Positions 1 through 8,603 of a DNA stretch of 48,249 bases are shown here, in pieces. The notes under the pieces are model-generated. The model worked only from the letters and a program-made list of their open reading frames with translations. It searched no databases and had not been told where the DNA came from. Position 1 is the stretch's first letter. Every line of letters begins with the position of its first letter. This DNA is from Deltaproteobacteria bacterium (lineage in GTDB: Bacteria > Desulfobacterota > Deferrisomatia > Deferrisomatales > BM512), in NCBI GenBank assembly GCA_002869005.1, contig PKTU01000169.1, forward strand, positions 1 to 48,249, in the 5' to 3' direction. Made by a program: the position numbers and the translations under genes.

Positions 1-210
1 AACGCCCCCCTCTATTGTTATATTTTCCCCCGCGGCCATGGCAGGTATCAAGAGAGCTATAAGTGCGGCGTCGGCAACAGGAGAGATATAATCAGCATAT
101 TCCTCGTCAAGGCTGTACCAAAGGGAGGTTTCTCCTTCCATCCGTTTGACATCAACCTTGTAAATTACCTGACCATTTTTACATTTTATTTGAGGTCTAC
201 TGATTATCAT
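1..210 (-). CDS. Conserved hypothetical protein, N-terminal part (runs off left edge)
   Basis: An open frame on the minus strand begins at ATG 208-210 and stays open for 70 codons to the window edge, so only the N-terminus is seen. It starts MIISRPQIKCKNGQ and contains LWYSLDEEYADYISP followed by a hydrophobic helix with ALIALLIPAMAAGENI. I recall short proteins of this pattern (LWYxVxxEYxxY, then a predicted helix and GEDIxVEG) from surface-polysaccharide clusters, but I cannot name the family. The gene is divergent from the nucleotidyltransferase-like gene at 811, which fits a glycan locus. The open frame and good codon pattern make coding likely. The function is unknown. Confidence 0.6.
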   Translation of the reverse strand, partial: MIISRPQIKCKNGQVIYKVDVKRMEGETSLWYSLDEEYADYISPVADAALIALLIPAMAAGENITIEGGV

Positions 211-810
211 CCTACACCAGTTATCAGGGGCCATGCCGAAAGGATGGTATCTCCATAACCACTTTTCTAAAGTTTTAATTTAGTGGCTATCTGACCATAA
301 ATTTTGCGTTATGGAGTTATTCTCCCCCTGCTGCGCCAGATCGTCAAAAAGCACTGTTATGGAAAACCAAAACCTTTCATATTCTTAATTATCGAGCACC
401 CCACTCATTTCTGCAAGCACGTCCATAGCGTAACCACAGCATTTACGAAGATTGCGGATTCGACTGGCAAGGAGAGTGTTGATATCCAGGTATCTACATA
501 GTGGATTTGCGAGTCCATTAGACTTATTAAGAATTTAACGTATGGGAGAAGCTGCCAAAAGACTTCAGGCTAAACACCGTTTAATTCTGACATGAAAGGC
601 CACCCCAGCAGGCGACTTTCATATACAACCGACTGCAGTTTATATCATGAGCAATAGTGGGTATACCACAAATAGATCTGTTACCTTTTGGAAATGGCAA
701 AACCCCTTAAAAACTTTCTCTGCGAAACAGTGTTAAATAATTTAGAATACAATAGCGATTACTTACACCAATCTTGCGCTTCCTGGCCAAAAAATTATAT
801 GGGCGTCTGT
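211..810. other. 600-bp AT-rich, gene-poor interval
   Basis: No convincing gene is visible. Short open frames exist on both strands between about 300 and 540, but none has a ribosome binding site, a recognisable motif or exclusive reading-frame support: several overlapping frames are open at once, as in non-coding DNA. The interval holds the divergent promoters of the genes at 210 (minus) and 811 (plus). It is visibly AT-richer than the core genes to the right. Confidence 0.5.
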
Positions 811-1641
811 ATGCAAAAAACCAAATTCTTTATCTGCTGCGCCGGTGCCGGAGAGAGATGGGGCAACTATCTCGGCATCGATAAACAGCACATAGCCTTT
901 GGCGGAGAGACGCTGCTTGAGAGAACGATCCGACTGTTGGGCGCCTATACGGATTCTCTTCCTGCTCTGGTAGACGAACTTGGCCGGTTCAATGCCAATG
1001 GCGCGCGGCAACTACTGATACCTCCGACCAACTGTATCGCACAAACCCTCTACCACACTCGAAGTCAATGGGGTGAACGCAATATATTTCTCCTGGGCGA
1101 CGTTTTTTATTCTTACAAGGCCATGGGTCAGATAGTAAACGGGGAGAGAAACCTTTGCTTTTATGGTCGGCCTCATGAAAGCCTTTTCTCGCTTGGAAAG
1201 TATGGGGAAATATTTGCCTTCACCTTTACTCAAGAGAACTTCAGCCTTGTTGAAAAACATTTGGGACGTGTCATCGAAGAGCAGCAAAAAGGAGGAAGAG
1301 GGAAGCTATGGGAGTTGCACAGGTCGCTCTCCGGGCAATCCTTGTCGCAGCACGTTATTAACTTGAGCTGCTTTGAACTCGTTGAAGACGAGACAGATGA
1401 TTTCGACAGCCCAAAAGAATACGAAAGGAACCGCAGGCGCTATGAAGTGCTCACCAACCCTGCCGGGATGCGTTCATCACTCTTTTTGCTCTTTATCAAA
1501 ATTTGCAGGAGGAGCTTTCGCTTAAGGCGACTTTTGACTCATTATTACCATGCGCTTTTACGTGGGAAACCAAGGCGTGCCCGCACCATAAGAGTTCCGA
1601 TCCAAAAGTATAATTCAGCGAGACTCCGGCCTGCGAAGTAG
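811..1641 (+). CDS. Nucleotidyltransferase-like (NTP_transferase fold) protein
   Basis: From ATG 811 the protein (276 residues) starts MQKTKFFICCAGAGERWGNYLG and continues IDKQHIAFGGETLLERTIRLL. This is the N-terminal Rossmann-type signature of sugar-phosphate nucleotidyltransferases (GxGxRWG, then a lysine/glutamine site and GExLLERT). A later FLLGDVFYS matches the acidic LxGDxxY metal/nucleotide segment, and DDFDSPKEYER resembles the usual C-terminal end of such proteins. The frame is open upstream to 688, but the extra residues do not resemble the family, so 811 is preferred; no strong Shine-Dalgarno is seen for either start. The last ~60 residues are arginine-rich and unlike the family, possibly an extension or a degraded end. 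Likely role: activating a sugar for surface glycan synthesis (inferred). Confidence 0.55.
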   Translation: MQKTKFFICCAGAGERWGNYLGIDKQHIAFGGETLLERTIRLLGAYTDSLPALVDELGRFNANGARQLLIPPTNCIAQTLYHTRSQWGERNIFLLGDVFYSYKAMGQIVNGERNLCFYGRPHESLFSLGKYGEIFAFTFTQENFSLVEKHLGRVIEEQQKGGRGKLWELHRSLSGQSLSQHVINLSCFELVEDETDDFDSPKEYERNRRRYEVLTNPAGMRSSLFLLFIKICRRSFRLRRLLTHYYHALLRGKPRRARTIRVPIQKYNSARLRPAK

Positions 1642-2037
1642 TTCAGGACACGTAGAGTCGCAGGCGGTAAGATTAAGGGTGGATCCGTATCTAAAAGGGT
1701 TACAGCCTATCGACGTATGCCGATGGTTTCTCAACGGGAGCCATGGAAGACAAGCTTGTCAGATTGACGCTACCGGAAGATGAAAGAGCACGACCATACG
1801 CCTCATCATCCTCGGGGTGTTTTATTGATTCTTTGAGTCTATAACCAGACATGAAAAGGGGGCGTGCGCCAAGCTCCGCGGCACCCCGCTATTTCACCGC
1901 CTGCAAATATAAAATATTTTATAAAAAACGATTTCATAACTTTTCATTCATGCTATTCTGCCAATTAGTTTTTGGAGGAGTTCGGTTTCGCATTGCTCTT
2001 TGCCCCCCCGGAGAGTAGCGCCGGGCTCCTCCTCTTT
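1642..2037. other. 396-bp intergenic interval without a gene
   Basis: This separates the plus-strand nucleotidyltransferase gene from the minus-strand response regulator, so both 3' ends face it. It contains an AT-only palindrome (ATAAAATATTTTAT, 1909-1922) and a G/C-rich patch at 2001-2034. That patch includes GCCCCCCCGGAGAG (2002-2015), which recurs exactly at 6428-6441. No convincing terminator with a T-tract was found for either gene. Confidence 0.4.
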
Positions 2038-2649
2038 TTACTTCCTCTCTCTGATCTTTTTGACGAGCTCTAGCCTGCTGGTAACGCCAACTTTATTAAA
2101 AATTATCCCCAAGTGCGACCGGACCGTGTGAAAACTTATATTTAGCCTCTCCCCAATCTCGCTTGAATCGCCCCCTGTGTAGTAGAGCTCTTTGACAACC
2201 TCCACCTGTCTGTCCGTTAGAAAATATCTATCGGCAAAGTGGCTCCAATCGGGCTCAAAGTGATTATTTCCTTCAATATTATTGATAACCCTCTCCACGC
2301 TTTCAAGGAACTCCTCCATCGTAAAGGGTTTCTTAAGGAAGTCTTTGACGCCGTGTTTTAGGCACTCAATCGTGGCATCTATGGATGCGTGGCCTGTAAT
2401 CACTATTATGGCAGGGGGATTATGTATGGAGAATACCTGCCGTATAAACTCCATACCACCCATTCGAGGCATTAGAAGGTCTGTTATAACTACTTGGTAA
2501 TCAGCTTTTTCTATGAACTCCATGGCCTCCAGGCCGTCCGATGCAAGGGCTACTTCATAGCCTCGGCCTCTTGCCGCGCCAGCCATATTGGCTGCAATCA
2601 CCTTATCGTCGTCTGCAATGATTATTTTTCTGTTGTTTGCCTCTTTCAA
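2038..2649 (-). CDS. LuxR/NarL-type response regulator (REC + HTH)
   Basis: A 203-residue two-component output regulator. The receiver domain covers about residues 8-125: acidic pocket DDD 13-15, phospho-acceptor D57 in TDLLMP, T85 in VITGHAS and K107 in LKKPF. The C-terminal helix-turn-helix (about 140-200) reads LTDRQVEVVKELYYTGGDSSEIGERLNISFHTVRSHL, the LuxR/FixJ pattern. It is therefore expected to bind DNA when phosphorylated. Its ATG overlaps the stop of the upstream kinase gene by 4 bases, so the kinase at 2646-5153 is the obvious partner. The target genes cannot be told from the sequence. Confidence 0.93.
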   Translation of the reverse strand: MKEANNRKIIIADDDKVIAANMAGAARGRGYEVALASDGLEAMEFIEKADYQVVITDLLMPRMGGMEFIRQVFSIHNPPAIIVITGHASIDATIECLKHGVKDFLKKPFTMEEFLESVERVINNIEGNNHFEPDWSHFADRYFLTDRQVEVVKELYYTGGDSSEIGERLNISFHTVRSHLGIIFNKVGVTSRLELVKKIRERK

Positions 2650-5153
2650 CGGTAGACACCCCCTAAAAGAGATCTCAAATCCCCTAGCCGGGCTGTCGCT
2701 ACACCCTCTAAAGGATCTTTATCCGAGATTTCATTCTCATAAATCATCACAAGCAGCATATCTTTACGAATTGATTTAATTATCTCCAAGAGCGTGTGAA
2801 GGGGAATTTTCGCCAAGCGCTCATCTAAAATAACTGACCGTATTCTTGCTTCGCTATCGGCGTTTATTTTGTCCAAAAGCTCAGATTCGTCAGGTACTAA
2901 AACCGGGAACATGCCGCTATTTAAACATTCGCTGATAATTGAATTGGCAAAATCTCCCTCCTTAGCGAGAACCATGGCGAAGGCGCTTGGCTCCTCAGTC
3001 TGGGCATTTTTGTCGAAAGCCCCTTCCCATACGGGAAAGGTCATCTTAAAAGATGCCCCTTTATCCTTATTTTCAACGCTAATTACGCCTCCGCTTGACT
3101 GAACGAAGGCCTTAGTGATGTTTAACCCAAGGCCTGTTCCTTTTCCTGGCTCCTTGGTTGTATAGAAGGGCTCAAATATATTAACAAGTTCATCTTCGGG
3201 TATGCCTCCGCCGGTATCCTCGACAATGAAGGAGACGGCTGGCAAACCATCAGGTAATTCATCCTCTAAGAGAGAATAACGAATTTCACCGCCCTCTTTC
3301 ATTGCATCGACTGCATTGTCGGAGAGGTTCATCAATGCCGAATGCAGCATAGACGGTATTGTGGATATCTTTGGCAACTGCCCGGGTACGGCGATGGTAA
3401 CACCTACCCGCTCGGGGAGCTTCCTCCTTAAAATGGAAATATGCTCCCAAAGTATCTTCTCCGGGTTTATCGGCGATGGATTGGGGAGCACTTGACGGGC
3501 TGAGTCAAGGAGCTGGGAGGTGATCATCTCTCCTCTCTTGCATAACGTTATTATATCATCCCCATTTATTGCTTCAGCCGTCCTCGCCTGACCCTTGCGC
3601 TCTTTAAAACCCGGTGGCACGCAAGAGAGGATTGCCCCGAGAATGTTATTGAATTCGTGTGCAACACCGCCGGCCAACCTCCCGATAACCTCGAAACTCT
3701 TCCGGTTGAGCGCCTCCTTTTCACGGCTAATCAAGCGCGCTTGCAGGGCCTTCTGCTCAGTAACATCTCGCTCTGTAGATATGACCGCGTGGCGTCCCTT
3801 ATGTTCAACAAGCCTTGCATAAACCTGAACCGGGTATGTCTCGCCACTCTTTGCCTCATGGACGCTCTCATACTGTAAGAAGAATTTTTCCTTGAGCGCG
3901 TCCAGGCACTTTCTGACCGCTGGGGCTTCCGTTCCTTTGTATATCTCTATATGACGCATTTTGGAAAGTTCATCAGCTGAATAGCCCAGGCTGTCACTTG
4001 CCACCTTATTTGCCGCGATGAGCTCCCCCCCCTCCAGATAAAAGAAGAAGATCGCGTCGTTAGCTTTTTCAAAAAGCGCGCGGTGTAGCGTATCGGATTC
4101 AATGAGGCGCTCCTCCGATAGCAGCAGACGCACATATGTTGCAGCCGCAGCGCCTATTATCAGCCAAATCAGGATAAACGAGCCGATGGATATGGGCAGA
4201 ACAAAAGCCTTCTTGGACTCTATGATCTGAGACAAGCGAGCCGCGACAACAACCGTCATTGTCTCTTGCCCGACCTTAAGCGGAAGGAAAAACCCTCTCT
4301 GATAAGAGGGTTCACCCGTGCTCGTGAGGCCGAGCATAAATTCGCCACCATAACCATCAACGGTTATAGGAATATCACTCAGATTCATTTTGAAAGGAAA
4401 ACGCAGAAAATAATTATCTTCATCCCTTGATATGAAGGGAAATGGGGCGTTGAGCCAATCTAGGGAGGGCGGCAGGTCGGACCTGTAGATTAAAGAACCG
4501 TCCTGGCTCACAAGATAGGTGGTAAATGGAGCGCCCAAGCCTGGCGTAGAAAGATAACTGTCGATTATAAAATCCAAAAGGTACGGGACAAGCAGGGTGC
4601 CCATGTACTCATCGCCACGCATCAGCCTTTTGGAAAACAAGAGCGCCGATGTCGGGAGCATCCTTTCTACTTCCGGGCTGAACCTCATAAAAACAGAAGG
4701 GGTGACTGTTACCTCTCTTACCACAGGGCCTTTTTGGCTGAGATATTCTCCGAGAACACCCGCTTCGAGAATCTCATCAATTGAAACACCTTCATCCTGG
4801 AAGGCCCCGTTTTTATCGGTAAAATAAACCAGCCCCGAGGGGTCCATGTAGGCGATGCTGAATATCTCCGGGAACACGTCTTCGAGCATTGAGTAGCGCC
4901 GCTCCAACGTGACCTTTATATCCGGGTCTACTCCTTGAGAAAGGGAAAAGGCGTTCTCCACACCGGAACGCACCCTATCCAGATAGAGTTCAATATTGTT
5001 TACTATTCGGCCCGCTACGAGAGAGTGCCGGAATTGCGCCTCTCTTTCCAAATTTTTTTCAACCTCAGCGTCAAACCAGATCCCGGCGGCAATAAAGGTT
5101 GCCAAAACAAGCAGCGAGAAGAGGAGAAACTGGATGAAAAATTTTTTGCTCAT
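2646..5153 (-). CDS. Membrane sensor histidine kinase with PAS domain and C-terminal receiver-like tail
   Basis: An 835-residue kinase. A transmembrane helix at about 6-24 and a second at about 317-342 bracket a ~290-residue periplasmic sensor region, probably Cache-like (inferred from position and length). A PAS domain follows (about 352-465), then HisKA with H499 in GGVAHEFNNILGA. The ATPase domain carries the N box (LMNLSDNAVDAM, ~608-618), DTGGGIP (~646) and GKGTGLGL (~671). The final ~110 residues look like a response-regulator fold, but the usual DD and phospho-Asp motifs are not evident, so this may be a degenerate receiver. The periplasmic binding protein gene ends 4 bp upstream, suggesting that it delivers the ligand signal. 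Confidence 0.92.
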   Translation of the reverse strand: MSKKFFIQFLLFSLLVLATFIAAGIWFDAEVEKNLEREAQFRHSLVAGRIVNNIELYLDRVRSGVENAFSLSQGVDPDIKVTLERRYSMLEDVFPEIFSIAYMDPSGLVYFTDKNGAFQDEGVSIDEILEAGVLGEYLSQKGPVVREVTVTPSVFMRFSPEVERMLPTSALLFSKRLMRGDEYMGTLLVPYLLDFIIDSYLSTPGLGAPFTTYLVSQDGSLIYRSDLPPSLDWLNAPFPFISRDEDNYFLRFPFKMNLSDIPITVDGYGGEFMLGLTSTGEPSYQRGFFLPLKVGQETMTVVVAARLSQIIESKKAFVLPISIGSFILIWLIIGAAAATYVRLLLSEERLIESDTLHRALFEKANDAIFFFYLEGGELIAANKVASDSLGYSADELSKMRHIEIYKGTEAPAVRKCLDALKEKFFLQYESVHEAKSGETYPVQVYARLVEHKGRHAVISTERDVTEQKALQARLISREKEALNRKSFEVIGRLAGGVAHEFNNILGAILSCVPPGFKERKGQARTAEAINGDDIITLCKRGEMITSQLLDSARQVLPNPSPINPEKILWEHISILRRKLPERVGVTIAVPGQLPKISTIPSMLHSALMNLSDNAVDAMKEGGEIRYSLLEDELPDGLPAVSFIVEDTGGGIPEDELVNIFEPFYTTKEPGKGTGLGLNITKAFVQSSGGVISVENKDKGASFKMTFPVWEGAFDKNAQTEEPSAFAMVLAKEGDFANSIISECLNSGMFPVLVPDESELLDKINADSEARIRSVILDERLAKIPLHTLLEIIKSIRKDMLLVMIYENEISDKDPLEGVATARLGDLRSLLGGVYR

Positions 5154-5157
5154 CGTC

Positions 5158-6186
5158 TCAATTCACCAATGTTGCTCCCATCAGGACGCTTATGGGTATC
5201 TTGAGGCTTTGCATTTTAACGGCCTTGTTATTGATCACGACTTGCCCTTTGGCGGGAGAATCAATGGGTATATCCCCGGCTGAGGCTCCTTCCAGTATCT
5301 TTCTACCCTTAACGCCTGCGTTGTAGGCTTGGGAGTAACCGCTAACGGTAATTCCCATCATCAAACCTGCCTCGATGTATACCTGATGAAAGGTAACAGT
5401 CGGTATAGTAAGGTTGTCTCGGGTCCACTCCACTACCGGCCTGTAATCAAGAATCTTGCCCTCTTTATCCTTTAGCGTTTGCAGGTTGTATATTACAGCC
5501 GCGTTGCCTCGGGCATTTAAACCTGAAAGCGTCTCTTTATATTCTTCAAAAGCTTCAAATTGCGGGAGGTAAATAACTTCAACCGGGGTGTTCCAATCCA
5601 CTTTCCGCAAAAACTCCAGGACCTTACGAGACGTTATGGTGTCATCGGTGATTATGAAAACACGTTCGACTTCAAGGTTATTACCCTGACATATCGCAAG
5701 CATAAGGTGAAGGGTATCAACGAAAAAGTGCCGCTCGAGAACACCTGTCACATTACTACCCGGGTGCTCCCTTTGACCGGTTCCGACAAGGCCATACTCC
5801 TCAGGTTCAGCATTTAAGCCGTAAAAAACCACGGGTATGGCTTCACCCAAAAATTTTGTAGCAATTGTTTTCGTTGCGTTGTCGTCACCGGTGAAGATGA
5901 TATCGGGGTTGAATGCCTCTATTCTGGCAAGGCACTCTCCTGCTTTAGCTTCAAGCCAGTCGTTGCCGGCATTTCGCTTAGTATCAAGGAAGAACTCTTC
6001 CACCAAAACATCCATACCGGACATGGCGTCTCTTATGCCCTCTTGTTGGCGGGCGCTCCAAAAATATTCTTTATGATAGCTGTTGACTATAAAGATCCGC
6101 TTTGGCTCATCAGCGATGGCGCTTGATGAAAAATTAAAAACAACCAGCATAGCGAGAATAAAATTTGTTTTTATCCCTTGGACCAT
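5158..6186 (-). CDS. Periplasmic ABC-type substrate-binding protein, sensor partner
   Basis: A 342-residue secreted protein. A Sec signal peptide covers residues ~1-25 (hydrophobic NFILAMLVVF, then SSAIADEP). The mature part starts KRIFIVNSYHKEYFWSARQQEGI and has repeated beta-alpha units (NPDIIFTGDDNATKTIA, IPVVFYGLNAEPEEYGL, RVFIITDD), like the uncharacterised ABC substrate-binding family. No lipobox is visible. No permease or ATPase gene is adjacent; the next gene, 4 bp downstream, is the sensor kinase, followed by its regulator. This suggests a ligand-presenting protein for signalling rather than transport. A good SD (TAAGGAG) precedes the ATG. The ligand is unknown. Confidence 0.85.
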   Translation of the reverse strand: MVQGIKTNFILAMLVVFNFSSSAIADEPKRIFIVNSYHKEYFWSARQQEGIRDAMSGMDVLVEEFFLDTKRNAGNDWLEAKAGECLARIEAFNPDIIFTGDDNATKTIATKFLGEAIPVVFYGLNAEPEEYGLVGTGQREHPGSNVTGVLERHFFVDTLHLMLAICQGNNLEVERVFIITDDTITSRKVLEFLRKVDWNTPVEVIYLPQFEAFEEYKETLSGLNARGNAAVIYNLQTLKDKEGKILDYRPVVEWTRDNLTIPTVTFHQVYIEAGLMMGITVSGYSQAYNAGVKGRKILEGASAGDIPIDSPAKGQVVINNKAVKMQSLKIPISVLMGATLVN

Positions 6187-6606
6187 TTTTCACTCCTTAC
6201 GGCAGGAATAAAGAGTTGAGCTTGATAATATTTCACCCTGCTCAAGTGGGCAAAGAGAATCAAACGAAGGAGTTTGGTGATATCAAAGAATATTGATAAT
6301 TTGCTTGTCAAGATGCAGGTTGTATATGCGTAAGTTGAGCTGGTGAGTCGGCTATTGAAAGATACTGGCCGGAATAAGAAGAAGGGGTCTTGAACCATGC
6401 GGCCAGTTTGTCGAAATGTGATTGGGAGCCCCCCCGGAGAGCCGCGCAACCGCTTTTAATAACAGCTTTTTTACCACATCGCGCGACTGGAGAAACCACT
6501 CAAATGAGTGGTTTTATTGGAACCTCCATTTTTTTCTTTGAAGAGGACCGTATAACCAATATTCTCAAGGCATTAAAGGATTTTATACAGGGCAAGGGGG
6601 AACAAT
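6187..6606. other. 420-bp divergent intergenic region with hairpin and repeat
   Basis: This lies between the binding-protein operon (minus) and the PilZ gene (plus). Open frames on both strands here have no SD or family resemblance. It contains the 14-mer GCCCCCCCGGAGAG (6428-6441), shared with 2002-2015, and a strong hairpin at 6493-6514. A TATTAT on the minus strand near 6225-6230 is a possible -10 for the binding-protein operon, with only a weak -35. Confidence 0.4.
6493..6514 (+). terminator. Hairpin with 9-bp stem, terminator-like, no gene upstream
   Basis: AAACCACTC, loop AAAT, GAGTGGTTT: a perfect 9-bp inverted repeat followed on the plus strand by TATTGG and a T-rich stretch at 6530. 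No plus-strand gene ends before it, so it could end a small transcript, attenuate the PilZ message or be an operator. Confidence 0.4.
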
Positions 6607-6993
6607 ATGCCTATCCGGCGGTATCCTAGAATCGCGGTTCGGATTCCGGTTCAATTGGATCCTTTAGGCGGCAATCATACTTTTTCAGGCGAAATAAAAC
6701 AGCTCTCTCTGGGTGGGTGCCTGATAGAGGTGCGCGATTTAATTCCCCGGGGCAAAGTGGTTTGGCTCTCCTTTAATCTTGGCGAGTTTTATATGAAGAC
6801 CGCCGCAAAAGCGGAATACCACAATGAAAAAGAGGGTCTGACCTTTGTCGGAGCATCCTTTGCGGAGTTTACCCCTTTAAATTTCAAGAAACTAAAGCAG
6901 TTCATCAATGCCCACCTGTCGCTGCATGGCTCCATTTTTGAAAACCCCGTCGTGCTTCCAAACGATGTAAAAAATTTTGCGGCAAGTTTCTGA
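6607..6993 (+). CDS. PilZ-domain protein (candidate c-di-GMP receptor)
   Basis: A 128-residue soluble protein beginning MPIRRYPRIAVRIPVQL, with the RxxxR motif of PilZ domains at R4/R8. The second PilZ motif, normally D/N-x-S-x-x-G, reads QLSLGG, so the first position is Gln. This may weaken c-di-GMP binding. The SD GGGGGA precedes the ATG well. It is a single-domain protein about the usual length for stand-alone PilZ proteins and is probably monocistronic. A GAF-GGDEF cyclase at 36023 shows that c-di-GMP is likely made in this organism. Confidence 0.8.
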   Translation: MPIRRYPRIAVRIPVQLDPLGGNHTFSGEIKQLSLGGCLIEVRDLIPRGKVVWLSFNLGEFYMKTAAKAEYHNEKEGLTFVGASFAEFTPLNFKKLKQFINAHLSLHGSIFENPVVLPNDVKNFAASF

Positions 6994-7104
6994 CCCAAAA
7001 CTTTTTTAGTCAAAGCGCCTCTTCATCCTTGAGCAGCATCCAGAATCTTATTTTCGAGATCCAATCTGCCCTCAAAATCTCAAGTGCCAGCACTGTTTTT
7101 ATCC

Positions 7105-7132
7105 TTTAACATCCGGCCGTTAGGGGTATAAT
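7105..7132 (+). promoter_or_regulatory. Candidate sigma-70 promoter of the sigma-54 activator gene
   Basis: A perfect TATAAT (7127-7132) lies 40 bp before the ATG at 7173. The best -35 is TTTAAC (7105-7110, 16-bp spacer), which is weak (3/6), so an activator or an extended -10 may be used. Confidence 0.45.
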
Positions 7133-7172
7133 GTAAAATTATTTTTACGAACCACTGAAGGAGCTCGGCATA

Positions 7173-8603
7173 ATGTCGAAAATCAATCAGGAGCATTTTC
7201 TTAACGACATAGTCAATTATAGGGATATCTTCGGCGCATTCGACGAAGGGGTAATAATTACGGACAAAAACGGCCGGATCATGTTCTACAACAAGACTCA
7301 GCTGCAAATCGACTCCGTCAAGGCTCCGCCAATCGGCGAGCTTGTTACCTCTTTTTACCAGCTTACACGCGACACCAGCCTAATTATGCGCTGCCTTTCT
7401 ACCCAAGAACCGATACTCAACAAACACCTCCTCTACAAAACCAGGCTGGGGCGAACGACCAACTCCATATGTAGCGTTTTCCCGCTTTTCAACGAGGAGG
7501 GGCTCGTCGGTTCAGTTTGCTTCGTAAGGGACTACAACCTACTTGAAACGACGATAACATCTGTCTGCTCAAGGGGTGAGGAGGCATTGACTGCCAAGAG
7601 CGTGGATGGCCTTTTAACCTTCTCCGATATAATTGGTACAAGCACGGCTATTCTGGAAGCGGTAAAGACGGCGAAGATGGCGGCGCTTACTCCATCTCCG
7701 GTTATGATGGTCGGTGAAACAGGCGCAGGAAAAGAGATATTCGCTCAGGCGATGCACCAGTTCGGACCTCGAAAGGACGCCGCCAATGTGACTATTAATT
7801 GCGCGGCAATCCCTGAAAATCTCCTTGAAGGAATACTGTTCGGTACCGTTAAGGGGGCATTTACCGGGGCTATTGACAAGCAGGGGCTCTTTGAAAAAGC
7901 AGATGGCGGAACCCTCTTTTTGGATGAGATCAATTCAATGCCCTTGGGCCTTCAGGCAAAACTTTTAAGGGTGATACAGGAGAAAAAATTCAGGCGGGTA
8001 GGCTCCCTCGATGAGCGGGCTATTGACGTTAAAATTCTAAGCTCGGTCAATGAGGACCCCCATGCCGCGATTGACGAGGGGCGGTTGAGGGTGGACCTTT
8101 TTTACCGTCTTGGCGTCGTGCTCCTACACCTCCCCTCGCTGAGGGAGAGGAGGGAGGATATACCTCTTCTTGCGACAGCTTTTATCGAAAAGTTCAATAA
8201 AACTCTGGGGAGAAATGTCGAGGGGGTCTCAAAGGGGGTCGAGGAACGCTTCTCCAGGCATGAATGGCCGGGAAACGTTAGAGAGCTTCAGCACATTATC
8301 GAGGGCGCAATGAACGTTGTCGGGAATCGCCGATTGATCGATTTAAAGGATCTGCCGCCGCACATGATTAGGGACACGGCGCCAAGGCGCACAGCGTTTA
8401 ATGCAGCTGCCGGCTTTTCTATCGAGGGCAATCTGCGGGAGGGACAAAGCGACATCGAGCTCGCGGCAATAACCACGGCTATGGAGCGTAGCGGCGGAAA
8501 TATCTCCCGCGCCGCTGCCGACCTCGGATTGTCACGCCAACTGCTGCATTACAAAATCAAAAAGTACGGCCTGAAAAGAGAATCTTTCAAAAAACAGGCT
8601 TAA
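7173..8603 (+). CDS. Sigma-54 enhancer-binding activator, RocR-like (PAS-AAA-Fis HTH)
   Basis: A 476-residue bacterial enhancer-binding protein. An N-terminal PAS-like sensor (about 17-125, FDEGVIITDKNGRIMFYN) is followed by the AAA+ domain with Walker A GETGAGKE (181-188), the intact sigma-54 contact loop GAFTGA (228-233), Walker B GGTLFLDEI (245-253) and the R-finger region FYRLGV. A Fis-type HTH (about 435-466, GGNISRAAADLGLSRQLLHYKI) ends it. The LFGTVKGAFTGA spelling is typical of RocR-like activators of amino-acid use. SD GAAGGAG is 9 bp before the start. Its stop overlaps the end of a BCCT transporter gene by 4 bp in convergent orientation. The upstream BCCT gene has a consensus sigma-54 promoter, so it is a plausible target (inferred). 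Confidence 0.93.
   Translation: MSKINQEHFLNDIVNYRDIFGAFDEGVIITDKNGRIMFYNKTQLQIDSVKAPPIGELVTSFYQLTRDTSLIMRCLSTQEPILNKHLLYKTRLGRTTNSICSVFPLFNEEGLVGSVCFVRDYNLLETTITSVCSRGEEALTAKSVDGLLTFSDIIGTSTAILEAVKTAKMAALTPSPVMMVGETGAGKEIFAQAMHQFGPRKDAANVTINCAAIPENLLEGILFGTVKGAFTGAIDKQGLFEKADGGTLFLDEINSMPLGLQAKLLRVIQEKKFRRVGSLDERAIDVKILSSVNEDPHAAIDEGRLRVDLFYRLGVVLLHLPSLRERREDIPLLATAFIEKFNKTLGRNVEGVSKGVEERFSRHEWPGNVRELQHIIEGAMNVVGNRRLIDLKDLPPHMIRDTAPRRTAFNAAAGFSIEGNLREGQSDIELAAITTAMERSGGNISRAAADLGLSRQLLHYKIKKYGLKRESFKKQA

Noticed and set aside
304-501. 65-codon plus-strand open frame
   Set aside because: No SD, no motif, and the opposite strand is equally open in several frames; typical of non-coding AT-rich DNA.
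6400-6520. c-di-GMP-I riboswitch upstream of the PilZ gene
   Set aside because: The conserved GEMM core and tetraloop-receptor segments could not be found on either strand.
6171-6629. Overlapping open frames on both strands before the PilZ gene
   Set aside because: They lack SD sites and family resemblance and overlap the well-supported genes on each side.
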